Part shown: one piece after another, positions 1-11,023 of the stretch
How positions within the stretch are numbered: the stretch's first letter is position 1
How the letters are laid out: each line of letters begins with the position of its first letter
DNA from: Ectobius pallidus
Lineage: Eukaryota; Arthropoda; Insecta; Blattodea; Ectobiidae
Length of the DNA stretch: 64,000 nucleotides
Direction of reading: 5' to 3'
Assembly: GCA_964059195.1 (NCBI GenBank)
Contig: CAXKWD010000001.1
Coordinates: 154,244,532 to 154,308,531 of the forward strand
The notes under the pieces: generated by a model
What the model was told of the DNA's origin: nothing
Database searches by the model: none
The model's input: only the letters and a program-made list of their open reading frames with translations
Made by a program: the position numbers and the translations under genes

Positions 1-1025
1 ATTTTTCAAAGGGGTTAGCCTTCTCGGAATCCTGTGAGCATTTTTCGATATTTTCAAAGGGGTTAGTCTTCTCGGAATTCTGGGCGCATTATTCGAAATT
101 TTCAAAGGGGTTAGCCTTCTCGGAATTCTGGGCGCATTTTTCGAAATTTTCAAAGTCGTTAGCCTTCTCGGAATTCTGGGCGCATTTTTCGAAATTTTCA
201 AAGGGGTTAGCCTTCTCGGAATTCTGTTCGCATTTTTCGAAATTTTCAAAGGGGTTAGACTTCTCGGAATTCAAGGCGCATTTTTCGAAATTTTCAAAGG
301 GTAGCCTTCTCAGAATTCTGGGCGCATTTTTCGAAATTTTCAAAGGGGTTAGCCTTCTCGGAATTCTGGGCGCATTTTTCGAAATTTACAAAGGGGTTAG
401 CCTTCTCGGAATTCTGGGCGCATTATTCGAAATTTTCAAAGGGGTTAGCCTTCTCGGAATTCTGGGCGCATTATTCGAAATTTTCAAAGGGGTTAGCCTT
501 CTCGGAATTCTGGGCGCATTTTTCGAAATTTTCAAAGTGGTTAGCCTTAACGGAATTCTGGGCGCATTTTTCGAAATTTTCAAAGGGGTTAGCCTTCTCG
601 GAATTCTGGGCGCATTTTTCGAAATTTTCAAAGGGGTTAGCCTTCTCGGAATTCTGGGCGCATTTTTCGAAATTTTCAAACTGGTTAGCCTTCTCGGAAT
701 TCTGGGCGCATTTTTCGAAATTTTCAAAGGGTAGCCTTCTCGGAATTCTGGGCGCATTTTTCGAAAATTTCAAACGGGTTAGCCTTCTCGGATTTCTGGT
801 CGCATTTTTGAAATTTTCAAAGGGGTTAGCCTTCTCGGAATTCTGGGCGCATTTTTCGAAATTTTCAAAGGGGTTAGCCTTCTCGGAATTCTGGGCGCAT
901 TTTTCGAAATTTTCAAAGGGGTTAGCCTTCTCGGAATTCTGGGCGCATTTTTCGAAATTTTCAAAGGGATTACACTTCTCGGAATTCTGGGCGCATTTTT
1001 CGAAATTTTCAAAGGGGTTAGCCTT
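1..1025 (-). repeat. Higher-order duplication A, copy 1
   Basis: Collinear with 3018-4041 (offset 3017, then 3016 after a 1-bp deletion near 3727). Shared rare variants include AATCCTGTGAGC, a GAATTCAAGGCGC monomer, AAACTGGTTAGCC, CCTTAACGG and GGGATTACACTTC. The copies stop matching at about 1025, where copy 1 has extra monomers. Confidence 0.85.
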
Positions 1026-1350
1026 CTCGGAATTCTGGGCGCATTTTTCGATATTTTCAAAGGGGTTAGCTTTCTCGGAATTCTGGGCGCATTTTTCGAA
1101 ATTTTCAAAGGGGTTAGCCTTCTCGGTATTCTGGGCGCATTTTTCGAAATTTTCAAAGGGGTTAGCCTTCTCGGAATTCTGGGGGCATTTTTCGAAATTT
1201 TCATAGGGGTTAGCCTTCTCGGGATTCTGGGCGCATTTTTCGAAATTTTTAAAGGGGTTAGCCTTCTCGGAATTCTGGGCGCATTTTTCGAAATTTTCAA
1301 AGGGGTTAGCCTTCTCGGAATTCTGGGCGCATTTTTCGAAATTTTCAAAG

Positions 1351-2130
1351 TTTTAGCCTTCTCGGAATTCTGGGCGCATTTTTCGAAATTTTCAAAGGGA
1401 TTAGCCTTCTCGGAATTCAGGGCGCATTTTTCGATATTTTCAAAGGGGTTAGCCTTCTCGGAATTCTGGGCGCATTTTTCGATATTTTCAAAGGGGTTAG
1501 CCTTCTCGGAATTCTGGGCGCATTTTTCGAAATTTTCAAAGGGGTTAGCCTTCTAGGAATTCTGGGCGCATTTTTCGAAATTTTCAAAGGGGTTAGCCTT
1601 CTCGGAATTATGGGCGCATTTTTCGAAATTTTCAAAGGGGTTAGCCTTCTCGGAATTCTGGGCGCATTTTTCGATATTTTCAAAGGGGTTAGCCTTCTCG
1701 GAATTCTGGGCGCATTTTTCGATATTTTCAAAGGGGTTAGCCTTCTCGGAATTCTGGGCAAATTTTTAGAAATTTTCAAAGGGGTTAGCCTTCTCGGAAT
1801 TCTGGGCGCATTTTTCGAAATTTTCAAAGGGGTTAGTCTTCTCGGAATTCTGGGCGCATTTTTCGAAATGTTCAAAGGGGTTAGCCTTCCCATGAATTCT
1901 GGGCGCATTTTTCGAAAATTTCAAAGGGGTTAGCCTTCTCGGATTTCTGGTCGCATTTTTCGAAATTTTCAAAGTGGTTAGCCTTCACGGAATTCTGGGC
2001 GCATTTTCGAAATCTTCAAAGGGGTTAGCCTTCTCGGAATTCTTCGCGCATTTTTCGAAATTTTCAAAGGGGTTAGTCTTCTCGGAATTCTGGGCGCATT
2101 TTTCGAAATTTTCAAAGGGGTTAGCCTTCT
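1351..2130 (-). repeat. Higher-order duplication B, copy 1
   Basis: Collinear with 6044-6823 (offset 4693). Shared marks are CTTCTAGGAATTC, GGAATTATGGGCGC, GGGCAAATTTTTAG, CCTTCCCATGAATTC and AAATCTTCAAAGG. Confidence 0.85.
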
Positions 2131-3017
2131 CGGAATTCTGGGCGCATTTTTCGAAATTTTCAAAGGGGTTAGCCTTCTCGGAATTCTGGGGGCATTTTTC
2201 GAAATTTTCATAGGGGTTAGCCTTCTCGGGATTCTGGGCGCATTTTTCGAAATTTTCAAAGGGGTTAGCCTTCTCGGAATTCTGGGCGCATTTTTCGAAA
2301 TTTTCAAAGGGGTTAGCCTTCTCGGAATTCTGGGCGCATTTTTCGAAATTTTCAAAGTTTTAGCCTTCTCGGAATTCTGGGCGCATTTTTCGAAATTTTC
2401 AAAGGGGTTAGCCTTCTCGGAATTCTGGGCGCATATTTCGATATTTTCAAAGGGGTTAGCCTTCTCGGAATTCTGGGCGCATTTTTCGAAATTTTCAAAG
2501 GGGTTAGCCTTCTCGGAATTCTGGGCGCATTTTTCGAAATTTTCAAAGGGGTTAGCCTTCTCGGAATTCTGGGCGCATTATTCGAAATTTTCAAAGGGGT
2601 TAGCCTTCTCGGAATTCTGGGCGCATTTTTCGAAATTTTCAAAGTCGTTAGCCTTCTCGGAATTCTGGGCGCATTTTTCGAAATTTTCAAAGTCGTTAGC
2701 CTTCTCGGAATTCTGGGCGCATTTTTCGAAATTTTCAAAGGGGTTAGCCTTCTCGGAATGCTGGGCGCATTTTACGAAATTTTCAAAGGGGTTAGCCTTC
2801 TCGGAATCCTGTGAGCATTTTTCGATATTTTCAAAGGGGTTAGTCTTCTCGGAATTCTGGGCGCATTATTCGAAATTTTCAAAGGGGTTAGCCTTCTCGG
2901 AATTCTGGGCGCATTTTTCGAAATTTTCAAAGGGGTTAGCCTTCTCGGAATTCTGGGCGCATTATTCGAAATTTTCAAAGGAGTTAGCCTTCTCGGAATT
3001 CTGGGCGCATTTTTCGA

Positions 3018-4041
3018 ATTTTTCAAAGGGGTTAGCCTTCTCGGAATCCTGTGAGCATTTTTCGATATTTTCAAAGGGGTTAGTCTTCTCGGAATTCTGG
3101 GCGCATTATTCGAAATTTTCAAAGGGGTTAGCCTTCTCGGAATTCTGGGCGCATTTTTCGAAATTTTCAAAGTCGTTAGCCTTCTCGGAATTCTGGGCGC
3201 ATTTTTCGAAATTTTCAAAGGGGTTAGCCTTCTCGGAATTCTGTTCGCATTTTTCGAAATTTTCAAAGGGGTTAGACTTCTCGGAATTCAAGGCGCATTT
3301 TTCGAAATTTTCAAAGGGTAGCCTTCTCAGAATTCTGGGCGCATTTTTCGAAATTTTCAAAGGGGTTAGCCTTCTCGGAATTCTGGGCGCATTTTTCGAA
3401 ATTTACAAAGGGGTTAGCCTTCTCGGAATTCTGGGCGCATTATTCGAAATTTTCAAAGGGGTTAGCCTTCTCGGAATTCTGGGCGCATTATTCGAAATTT
3501 TCAAAGGGGTTAGCCTTCTCGGAATTCTGGGCGCATTTTTCGAAATTTTCAAAGTGGTTAGCCTTAACGGAATTCTGGGCGCATTTTTCGAAATTTTCAA
3601 AGGGGTTAGCCTTCTCGGAATTCTGGGCGCATTTTTCGAAATTTTCAAAGGGGTTAGCCTTCTCGGAATTCTGGGCGCATTTTTCGAAATTTTCAAACTG
3701 GTTAGCCTTCTCGGAATTCTGGGCGCATTTTCGAAATTTTCAAAGGGTAGCCTTCTCGGAATTCTGGGCGCATTTTTCGAAAATTTCAAACGGGTTAGCC
3801 TTCTCGGATTTCTGGTCGCATTTTTGAAATTTTCAAAGGGGTTAGCCTTCTCGGAATTCTGGGCGCATTTTTCGAAATTTTCAAAGGGGTTAGCCTTCTC
3901 GGAATTCTGGGCGCATTTTTCGAAATTTTCAAAGGGGTTAGCCTTCTCGGAATTCTGGGCGCATTTTTCGAAATTTTCAAAGGGATTACACTTCTCGGAA
4001 TTCTGGGCGCATTTTTCGAAATTTTCAAAGGGGTTAGCCTT
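3018..4041 (-). repeat. Higher-order duplication A, copy 2
   Basis: Second copy of 1-1025. The same monomer series also occurs inverted at about 16910-17770 in the right array, where mirror positions with copy 1 add to 17776. This block type is therefore shared by both sides, outside the palindrome register. Confidence 0.85.
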
Positions 4042-4259
4042 CTCGGAATTCTGGGCGCATTTTTCGAAATTTTCAAAGGGGTTAGCCTTCTCGGAATTCT
4101 GGGGGCATTTTTCGAAATTTTCATAGGGGTTAGCCTTCTCGGGATTCTGGGCGCATTTTTCGAAATTTTCAAAGGGGTTAGCCTTCTCGGAATTCTGGGC
4201 GCGTTTTCGAAATTTTCAAAGGGGTTAGCCTTCTCGGAATTCTGGGCGCATTTTTCGAA

Positions 4260-4790
4260 ATTTTCAAAGTTTTAGCCTTCTCGGAATTCTGGGCGCATTT
4301 TTCGAAATTTTCAAAGGGGTTAGCCTTCTCGGAATTCTGGGCGCATTTTTCGATATTTTCAAAGGGGTTAGCCTTCTCGGAATTCTGGGCGCATTTTTCG
4401 ATATTTTCAAAGGGGTTAGCCTTCTCGGAATTCTGGGCGCATTTTTCGAAATTTTCAAAGGGGTTAGCCTTCTCGGAATTCTTGGCGCATTTTTCGAAAT
4501 TTTCAAAGGGGTTAGCCTTCTCGGATTTCTGGGCGCATTTTTCGAAATTTTCAAATGGGTTAGCCTACTCGGAATTCTGGGCGCATTTTTCGAAATTTTC
4601 AAAGGGGTTAGCCTTCTCCGAATTCTGGGCGCATTTTTCGAAATTTTCAAAGGGGTTAGCCTTCTCGGAATTCTGGGCGCATTTTTCGAAATTTTCAAAG
4701 GGGTTAGCCTTCTCGGAATTCTGGGCGCATTTTTCGAAATTTTCAAAGGGGTTAGCCTTCTCGGAATTCTGTTCGCATTTTTCGAAATTT
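4260..4790 (-). repeat. Higher-order duplication C, copy 1
   Basis: Matches about 6993-7571 (offset 2733, then 2781 after one extra monomer in copy 2). Marks: ATTCTTGGCGC, CTCGGATTTCTGGG, CAAATGGGTTAGCC, CCTACTCGG, CTCCGAATTC. Confidence 0.75.
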
Positions 4791-6043
4791 TGAAAGGGGT
4801 TAGCCTTCTCGGAATTCTGGGCGCATTTTTCGAAATTTTCAAAGGGGTTAGTCTTCTCGGAATTCTGGGCGCATTTTTTGAAATTTTCAAAGGGGTTAGC
4901 CTTCTCGGAATTCTGGGCGCATTTTTCGAAATTTTCAAAGGGGTTAGCCTTCTCGGAATTCTGGGCGCATTTTTCGAAATTTTCAAAGAGGGTTAGCCTT
5001 CTCGGAATTCTGGGCGCATTTTTCGAAATTTTCAAAGGGGTTAGCCTTCTCGGAATTCTGGGCGCATTTTTCGAAATTTTCAAAGGGGTTAGCCTTCTCG
5101 GGTTTCTGGGCGCATTTTTCGAAAATTTCAAAGGGGTTAGCCTTCTCGGAATTCTGGGCGCATTTTTGAAATTTTCAAAGGGGTTAGCCTTCTCGGAATT
5201 CTGGGCGCATCTTTCGAAATTTTCAAAGGGGTTAGCCATCTCGGAATTCTCGGCGCATTTTTCGAAATTTTCATAGGGGTTAGCCTTCTCGGAATTCTGG
5301 GCGCATTTTTCGAAATTTTCAAAGGGGTTAGCCTTCTCGGAATTCTGGGCGCATTTTTCGAAATTTTCAAAGGGGTTAGCCTTCTCGGAATTCTGGGCGC
5401 ATTTTTCGAAAATTTCAAAGGGGTTAGCCTTCTCGGTATTCTGGGCGCATTTTTCGAAATTTTCAAAGGGGTTAGCCTTCTCGGAATTCTGGGGGCATTT
5501 TTCGAAATTTTCATAGGGGTTAGCCTTCTCGGGATTCTGGGCGCATTTTTCGAAATTTTCAAAGGGGTTACCCTTCTCGGAATTCTGGGCGCATTTTTCG
5601 AAATTTTCAAAGGGGTTAGCCTTCTCGGAATTCTGGGCGCATTTTTCGAAATTTTCAAAGTTTTAGCCTTCTCGGAATTCTGGGCGCATTTTTCGAAATT
5701 TTCAAAGGGGTTAGCCTTCTCGGAATTCTGGGCGCATTTTTCGATATTTTCAAAGGGGTTAGCTTTCTCGGAATTCTGGGCGCATTTTTCGAAATTTTCA
5801 AAGGGGTTAGCCTTCTCGGTATTCTGGGCGCATTTTTCGAAATTTTCAAAGGGGTTAGCCTTCTCGGAATTCTGGGGGCATTTTTCGAAATTTTCATAGG
5901 GGTTAGCCTTCTCGGGATTCTGGGCGCATTTTTCGAAATTTTCAAAGGGGTTAGCCTTCTCGGAATTCTGGGCGCATTTTTCGAAATTTTCAAAGGGGTT
6001 AGCCTTCTCGGAATTCTGAGCGCATTTTTCGAAATTTTCAAAG

Positions 6044-6823
6044 TTTTAGCCTTCTCGGAATTCTGGGCGCATTTTTCGAAATTTTCAAAGGGGTTAGCCT
6101 TCTCGGAATTCTGGGCGCATTTTTCGATATTTTCAAAGGGGTTAGCCTTCTCGGAATTCTGGGCGCATTTTTCGATATTTTCAAAGGGGTTAGCCTTCTC
6201 GGAATTCTGGGCGCATTTTTCGAAATTTTCAAAGGGGTTAGCCTTCTAGGAATTCTGGGCGCATTTTTCGAAATTTTCAAAGGGGTTAGCCTTCTCGGAA
6301 TTATGGGCGCATTTTTCGAAATTTTCAAAGGGGTTAGCCTTCTCGGAATTCTGGGCGCATTTTTCGATATTTTCAAAGGGGTTAGCCTTCTCGGAATTCT
6401 GGGCGCATTTTTCGATATTTTCAAAGGGGTTAGCCTTCTCGGAATTCTGGGCAAATTTTTAGAAATTTTCAAAGGGGTTAGCCTTCTCGGAATTCTGGGC
6501 GCATTTTTCGAAATTTTCAAAGGGGTTAGTCTTCTCGGAATTCTGGGCGCATTTTTCGAAATGTTCAAAGGGGTTAGCCTTCCCATGAATTCTGGGCGCA
6601 TTTTTCGAAAATTTCAAAGGGGTTAGCCTTCTCGGATTTCTGGTCGCATTTTTCGAAATTTTCAAAGTGGTTAGCCTTCACGGAATTCTGGGCGCATTTT
6701 CGAAATCTTCAAAGGGGTTAGCCTTCTCGGAATTCTGGGCGCATTTTTCGAAATTTTCAAAGGGGTTAGTCTTCTCGGAATTCTGGGCGCATTTTTCGAA
6801 ATTTTCAAAGGGGTTAGCCTTCT
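6044..6823 (-). repeat. Higher-order duplication B, copy 2
   Basis: Second copy of 1351-2130 with only a few substitutions, for example CTGGGCGC where copy 1 has CTTCGCGC near 2041. Confidence 0.85.
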
Positions 6824-6992
6824 CGGAATTCTGGGGGCATTTTTCGAAATTTTCATAGGGGTTAGCCTTCTCGGGATTCTGGGCGCATTTTTCGAAATTT
6901 TCAAAGGGGTTAGCCTTCTCGGAATTCTGGGCTCATTTTTCGAAATTTTCAAAGGGGTTAGCCTTCTCGGAATTCTGGGCGCATTTTTCGAA

Positions 6993-7571
6993 ATTTTCAA
7001 AGTTTTAGCCTTCTCGGAATTCTGGGCGCATTTTTCGAAATTTTCAAAGGGGTTAGCCTTCTCGGAATTCTGGGCGCATTTTTCGATATTTTCAAAGGGG
7101 TTAGCCTTCTCGGAATTCTGGGCGCATTTTTCGAAATTTTCAAAGGGGTTAGCCTTCTCGGAATTCTGGGCGCATTTTTCGAAATTTTCAAAGGGGTTAG
7201 CCTTCTCGGAATTCTTGGCGCATTTTTCGAAATTTTCAAAGGGGTTAGCCTTCTCGGAATTCTGGGCGCATTTTTCGAAATTTTCAAAGGGGTTAGCTTT
7301 CTCGGATTTCTGGGCGCATTTTTCGAAATTTTCAAATGGGTTAGCCTACTCGGAATTCTGGGCGCATTTTTCGAAATTTTCAAAGGGGTTAGCCTTCTCC
7401 GAATTCTGGGCGCATTTTTCGAAATTTTCAAAGGGGTTAGCCTTCTCGGAATTCTGGGCGCATTTTTCGAAATTTTCAAAGGGGTTAGCCTTCTCGGAAT
7501 TCTGGGCGCATTTTTCGAAATTTTCAAAGGGGTTAGCCTTCTCGGAATTCTGGGCGCATTATTCGAAATTT
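6993..7571 (-). repeat. Higher-order duplication C, copy 2
   Basis: Second copy of 4260-4790, one 48-bp monomer longer. It carries the same five variant marks. Confidence 0.75.
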
Positions 7572-7633
7572 TCAAAGGGGTTAGCCTTCTCGGAATTCTG
7601 GGCGCATTTTTCGAAATTTTCAAAGGGGTTAGT

Positions 7634-8160
7634 CTTCTCGGAATTCTGGGCGCATTTTTTGAAATTTTCAAAGGGGTTAGCCTTCTCGGAATTCTGGGCG
7701 CATTTTTCGAAATTTTCAAAGGGGTTAGCCTTCTCGGAATTCTGGGCGCATTTTTCGAAATTTTCAAAGGGGTTAGCCTTCTCGGAATTCTGGGCGCATT
7801 TTTCGAAATTTTCAAAGGGGTTAGCCTTCTCGGAATTCTGGGCGCATTTTTCGAAATTTTCAAAGGGGTTAGCCTTCTCGATATTCTGGGCGCATTTTTC
7901 GAAATTTTCAAAGGGGTTAGCCTTCTCGGAATTCTGGGCGCATTTTTCGAAAATTTCAAAGGGGTTAGCCTTCTCGGAATTCTGGGCGCATTTTTGAAAT
8001 TTTCAAAGGGGTTAGCCTTCTCGGAATTCTGGGCGCATTTTTCGAAATTTTCAAAGGGGTTAGCCTTCTCGGAATTCTGGGCGCATTTTTCGAAATTTTC
8101 AAAGGGGTTAGCCATCTCGGAATTCTCGGCGCATTTTTCGAAATTTTCATAGGGGTTAGC
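7634..8160 (-). repeat. Tandem 527-bp duplication, copy 1
   Basis: Eleven monomers, one short by 1 bp, repeated directly at 8161-8687. Marks: CTCGATATTCTGGG (7878 and 8405) and GCCATCTCGGAATTCTCGGC (8111 and 8638). Confidence 0.75.
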
Positions 8161-8687
8161 CTTCTCGGAATTCTGGGCGCATTTTTCGAAATTTTCAAAG
8201 GGGTTAGCCTTCTCGGAATTCTGGGCGCATTTTTCGAAATTTTCAAAGGGGTTAGCCTTCTTGGAATTCTGGGCGCATTTTTCGAAATTTTCAAAGGGGT
8301 TAGCCTTCTCGGAATTCTGGGCGCATTTTTCGAAATTTTCAAAGGGGTTAGCCTTCTCGGAATTCTGGGCGCATTTTTCGAAATTTTCAAAGGGGTTAGC
8401 CTTCTCGATATTCTGGGCGCATTTTTCGAAATTTTCAAAGGGGTTAGCCTTGTCGGAATTCTGGGCGCATTTTTCGAAAATTTCAAAGGGGTTAGCCTTC
8501 TCGGAATTCTGGGCGCATTTTTGAAATTTTCAAAGGGGTTAGCCTTCTCGGAATTCTGGGCGCATTTTTCGAAATTTTCAAAGGGGTTAGCCTTCTCGGA
8601 ATTCTGGGCGCATTTTTCGAAATTTTCAAAGGGGTTAGCCATCTCGGAATTCTCGGCGCATTTTTCGAAATTTTCATAGGGGTTAGC
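8161..8687 (-). repeat. Tandem 527-bp duplication, copy 2
   Basis: Second copy of 7634-8160. The outer limit of the large palindrome (about 8655) falls inside its last monomer. Confidence 0.75.
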
Positions 8688-8886
8688 CTTCTCGGAATTC
8701 TGGGCGCATTTTTCGAAATTTTCAAAGGGGTTAGCCTTCTCGGAATTCTGGGCGCATTTTTCGAAATTTTCAAAGGGGTTAGCCTTCTCGAAATTCTGGG
8801 CGCATTTTTCGAAATTTTCAAAGGGGTTACGTTCTCGGAATTCTGGGCGCATTCTTCGAAATTTTCAAAGGGGTTAGCCTTCTATG

Positions 8887-9444
8887 AAAAAAAAATGCGG
8901 CCAGAATTCCGAGAAGGCTAACCCTCTTTGAAATTTTCGAAAAATGCGCCCAGAATTCCGAGAAGGCTAACCCCTATGAAAATTTCGAAAAATGCGCCCA
9001 GAATTCTGAGAAGGCTAACCCCTTTGAAAATTTCGAAAAAAGCGCCCAGAATTCCGAGGAGGCTAACCCCTTTGAAAATTTCGATAAATGCGCCAAGAAT
9101 TCCGAGAAGGCTAACCCCTTTGAAAATTTCGAAAAATGAGCCCAGAATGCCGAGAAGGCTAACCCCTTTGAACATTTCGAAAAATGCGCCCTGAATTCCG
9201 AGAAGGCTAACCCCTTTGAAAATTTCGAAAAATGCGCCCAGAATTCCGAGAAGGCTAACCCCTTTGAAAATTTCGAAAAATGCGCCCAGAATTCCGAGAA
9301 GGCTAACCCCTTTGCAAATTTCGAAAATGCGCCCAGAATTCCGAGAAGGCTAACCCCATTGAAAAATTCGAAAAATACGCTCAGAATTCCGAGAAGGCTA
9401 ACCCCTTTGAAAATTTCGAAAAATGTGCCCAGAATGCCGAGAAG
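8887..9444 (+). repeat. 48-bp satellite, inverted inner left block
   Basis: About 11.5 monomers of the same satellite in the opposite orientation to positions 1-8886. The switch lies at an A9 tract (8887-8895), and the first monomer carries ATGCGGCCAG instead of ATGCGCCCAG. The block ends at 9444, where satellite (GAGAAG) meets non-satellite sequence (TATTGTAAAACTG). It is mirrored at 15900-16457. Confidence 0.95.
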
Positions 9445-9622
9445 TATTGTAAAACTGAGTGGTCTGCCAAATTGCACAGTTGGGTGAAATAGTTAAAACA
9501 ACAGGTAAGTGTTCTGTGCGATGCTGGTTGAAATCTCCCTTCTGCAAAGTTTTAAGTTATTTATTTATACTGGAAAAAGCAGAGCGCGATATAAGAGCTA
9601 AAAAGAAATACAATTTCATCAG
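9445..9622. other. Non-satellite flank, left
   Basis: About 180 bp with no tandem structure, between satellite and the first tRNA-like element. It contains CAGGTAAGT at 9502-9510, a perfect metazoan 5' splice-donor consensus, and an AT-rich stretch around 9550-9570. The short open frame that crosses it continues through the tRNA-like element and is not credible as a gene. Its inverted copy lies at 15722-15899. Confidence 0.7.
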
Positions 9623-9695
9623 TCATTGCTGGCTGAGGTGGTTAATACAGAATGCTTCTGAGCGAAAGGTCCCAGGTTCGATCCCAGGGGGGTTA
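9623..9695 (+). pseudogene. tRNA-Arg(TCT)-like element, left
   Basis: A-box-like TGGCTGAGGTGG begins at 9630 and B-box GGTTCGATCCC at 9675. Spacing follows canonical tRNA geometry: a 7-nt putative loop CTTCTGA at 9655-9661 with anticodon TCT at 9657-9659, a 5-nt variable region, then a 5-7-5 T arm (CCAGG, TTCGATC, CCAGG) with one central A-A mismatch. The acceptor and anticodon stems do not pair convincingly, so this looks like a decayed tRNA or SINE head and not a working tRNA. AATAAA follows at 9707-9712. Confidence 0.5.
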
Positions 9696-9785
9696 GAAAG
9701 TTTTTCAATAAATCTCTAAAATATTATAAAAACTAGAGTGGAATATAAGACAGCTGAAAGAACATTTAACTTCAGCAATATCCGG
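9696..9785. other. AT-rich spacer with AATAAA
   Basis: Follows the TCT-type element. It holds AATAAA at 9707-9712, then AT-rich sequence leading to the first, internally deleted unit of the 162-bp array. No gene or structured element is visible. The mirror is 15559-15648, with TTTATT at 15632-15637. Confidence 0.55.
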
Positions 9786-9889
9786 TGGTTGAAGTGACGG
9801 AAGGATTTTAAGTAAAAAAGATTAAAATTAGAAATAATTAGTCCCAGAGCTCCATACATGATGGCTAAAAAGGAAGGTGCAAGCAACAA

Positions 9890-9962
9890 GTTGTGGTGGC
9901 CGAAGCGGTTAAAGAGACGTGCTTCGGAAGACAACGTCCAGGGTTCGATCCCCGGGACGGAA
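9890..9962 (+). pseudogene. tRNA-Arg(TCG)-like unit L1
   Basis: A box TGGCCGAAGCGG from 9897 and B box GGTTCGATCCC from 9942. Putative anticodon loop CTTCGGA at 9922-9928 with TCG at 9924-9926, a 5-nt variable region and a 7-nt T loop. Only the T arm pairs well; the acceptor, D and anticodon stems are mostly mismatched. It carries a private GACAACGTCC segment shared only with its mirror R1 (15382-15454), which fixes the outer register of the palindrome. Confidence 0.5.
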
Positions 9963-10051
9963 GGATTTTAAGTAAAAAAGATTAAAATTAAAAATAATTA
10001 AAATCCCAGAGCTCCGTACAAGAATGTTAAAAATTAAAGTGCTTACAACAA

Positions 10052-10124
10052 GTTGTTGTGGCCGAAGCGGTTAAAGAGACGTGCTTCGGAAGAGAAGGTC
10101 CCGGGTTCAATCCCCGGGACCGAA
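10052..10124 (+). pseudogene. tRNA-Arg(TCG)-like unit L2
   Basis: Same head as L1 with B box GGTTCAATCCC. The T arm extends to a perfect 8-bp stem, GTCCCGGG and CCCGGGAC, around a 7-nt loop. It is marked by GGGACCGAAGG where other units have GGGACGGAAGG; only R5 on the right shares this. Confidence 0.48.
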
Positions 10125-10213
10125 GGATTTTAAGTAAAAAAGATTAAAATTAAAAATAATTAAAATCCCAGAGCTCCGTACAAGAATGTTAAAATGGAAG
10201 GTGCAAGCAACAA

Positions 10214-10286
10214 GTTGTGGTGGCCGAAGCGGTTAAAGAGACGTGCTTCGGAATAGAAGGTCCCTGGTTCGATCCCCGGGACGGAA
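10214..10286 (+). pseudogene. tRNA-Arg(TCG)-like unit L3
   Basis: Type b unit: CTTCGGAATAGAAGG, then TCCCTGGTTCGATCC, with a canonical B box. Its mirror counterparts are R6 and the extra copy R2. Confidence 0.48.
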
Positions 10287-10375
10287 GGATTTTAAGTAAA
10301 AAAGATTAAAATTAAAATTAATTAAAATCCCAGAGCTCCATACAAGAAGGCTAAAAAGGAAGGTGCAAGCAACAA

Positions 10376-10448
10376 GATGTTGTGGCCGAAACGGTTAAAG
10401 AGACGTGCTTCGAAAGAGAAGGTCCTGGGTTCAATCCCCGGGACGGAA
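10376..10448 (+). pseudogene. tRNA-Arg(TCG)-like unit L4
   Basis: Variant unit with GCCGAAACGG in the A box and loop CTTCGAA; the anticodon position is still TCG. B box GGTTCAATCCC. The paired changes are shared with R7 and R3, so they predate the arm duplication. Confidence 0.47.
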
Positions 10449-10537
10449 GGATTTTAAGTAAAACAGATTAAAATTAAAAATAATTAAAATCCCAGAGCTC
10501 CGTACAAGCATGTTAAAAAGGAAAGTGCTTACAACAA

Positions 10538-10610
10538 GTTGTTGTGGCCGAAGCGGTTAAAGAGACGTGCTTCGGAAGAGAAGGTCCCGGGTTCAATCCC
10601 CGGGACGGAA
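10538..10610 (+). pseudogene. tRNA-Arg(TCG)-like unit L5
   Basis: Type a unit with the 8-bp GTCCCGGG T-arm stem. It is preceded by GTGCTTACAACAAG instead of GTGCAAGCAACAAG, a spacer mark shared with R8 and R4. Confidence 0.48.
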
Positions 10611-10699
10611 GGATTTTAAGTAAAAAAGATTAAAATTAAAAATAATTAAAATCCCAGAGCTCCGTACAAGAATGTTAAAAAGGAAGGTGCAAGCAACAA

Positions 10700-10772
10700 G
10701 TTGTGGTGGCCGAAGCGGTTAAAGAGACGTGCTTCGGAATAGAAGGTCCCTGGTTCGATCCCCGGGACGGAA
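10700..10772 (+). pseudogene. tRNA-Arg(TCG)-like unit L6
   Basis: Type b unit (GGAATAGAAGG, CCTGGTTCGATCC), matched by R9. Its downstream spacer has CAGATCTCCATAC, also found after R9. Confidence 0.48.
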
Positions 10773-10861
10773 GGATTTTAAGTAAAAAAGATTAAAATTA
10801 AAAATAATTAAAATCCCAGATCTCCATACAAGAAGGCTAAAATGGAAGATGCAAGCAATAA

Positions 10862-10934
10862 GTTGTTGTGGCCGAAGCGGTTAAAGAGACGTGCTTCGGA
10901 AGAGAAGGTCCCGGGTTCAATCCCCGGGACGGAA
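10862..10934 (+). pseudogene. tRNA-Arg(TCG)-like unit L7
   Basis: Type a unit (GGAAGAGAAGG, GGGTTCAATCC). It has no counterpart in the right arm. There the spacer that precedes L7 is joined directly to the body of the L8-type unit R10, consistent with loss of exactly one period by unequal recombination. Confidence 0.48.
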
Positions 10935-11023
10935 GGATTTTAAGTAAAAAAGATTAAAATTAAAAATAATTAAAATCCCAGACCTTTGTACAAGAATGTT
11001 AAAAAGGAAGGTGCAAGCAACAT

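Larger units (their letters stand above)
1..8886 (-). repeat. 48-bp satellite array, left outer block
   Basis: Head-to-tail tandem array of about 185 copies of a 48-bp monomer. Read on the minus strand, each monomer runs from GGCTAACCCC through TTTGAAAATTTCG, AAAAATGCGCCC and AGAATTCCGAGAA. Each consensus copy has one EcoRI site (GAATTC), one TTCGAA and three CpGs. Copies differ by a few substitutions. Some are 45-47 bp, for example the variant with AAAACTTTG in place of AACCCCTTTG at about 1350, 2357, 4270, 5660, 6043 and 7002. No other sequence type interrupts the block. The repeat class is certain; the satellite family is not one I can name. Confidence 0.97.

Noticed and set aside
1..8886. 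Telomere or subtelomere repeat tract
   Set aside because: GGGTTAG occurs once per 48 bp and never as tandem hexamers; the array continues on both sides of the core.
9459..9719. 86-residue open frame on plus (mirror 15625-15885)
   Set aside because: Runs straight through the tRNA-like element including its B box; no recognisable domain. Its two copies are just the palindrome arms.
9716..9934. 72-residue open frame on minus (mirror 15410-15628)
   Set aside because: Antisense to the deleted unit and to L1 of the tRNA-like array; hydrophobic only because of AT-rich sequence.
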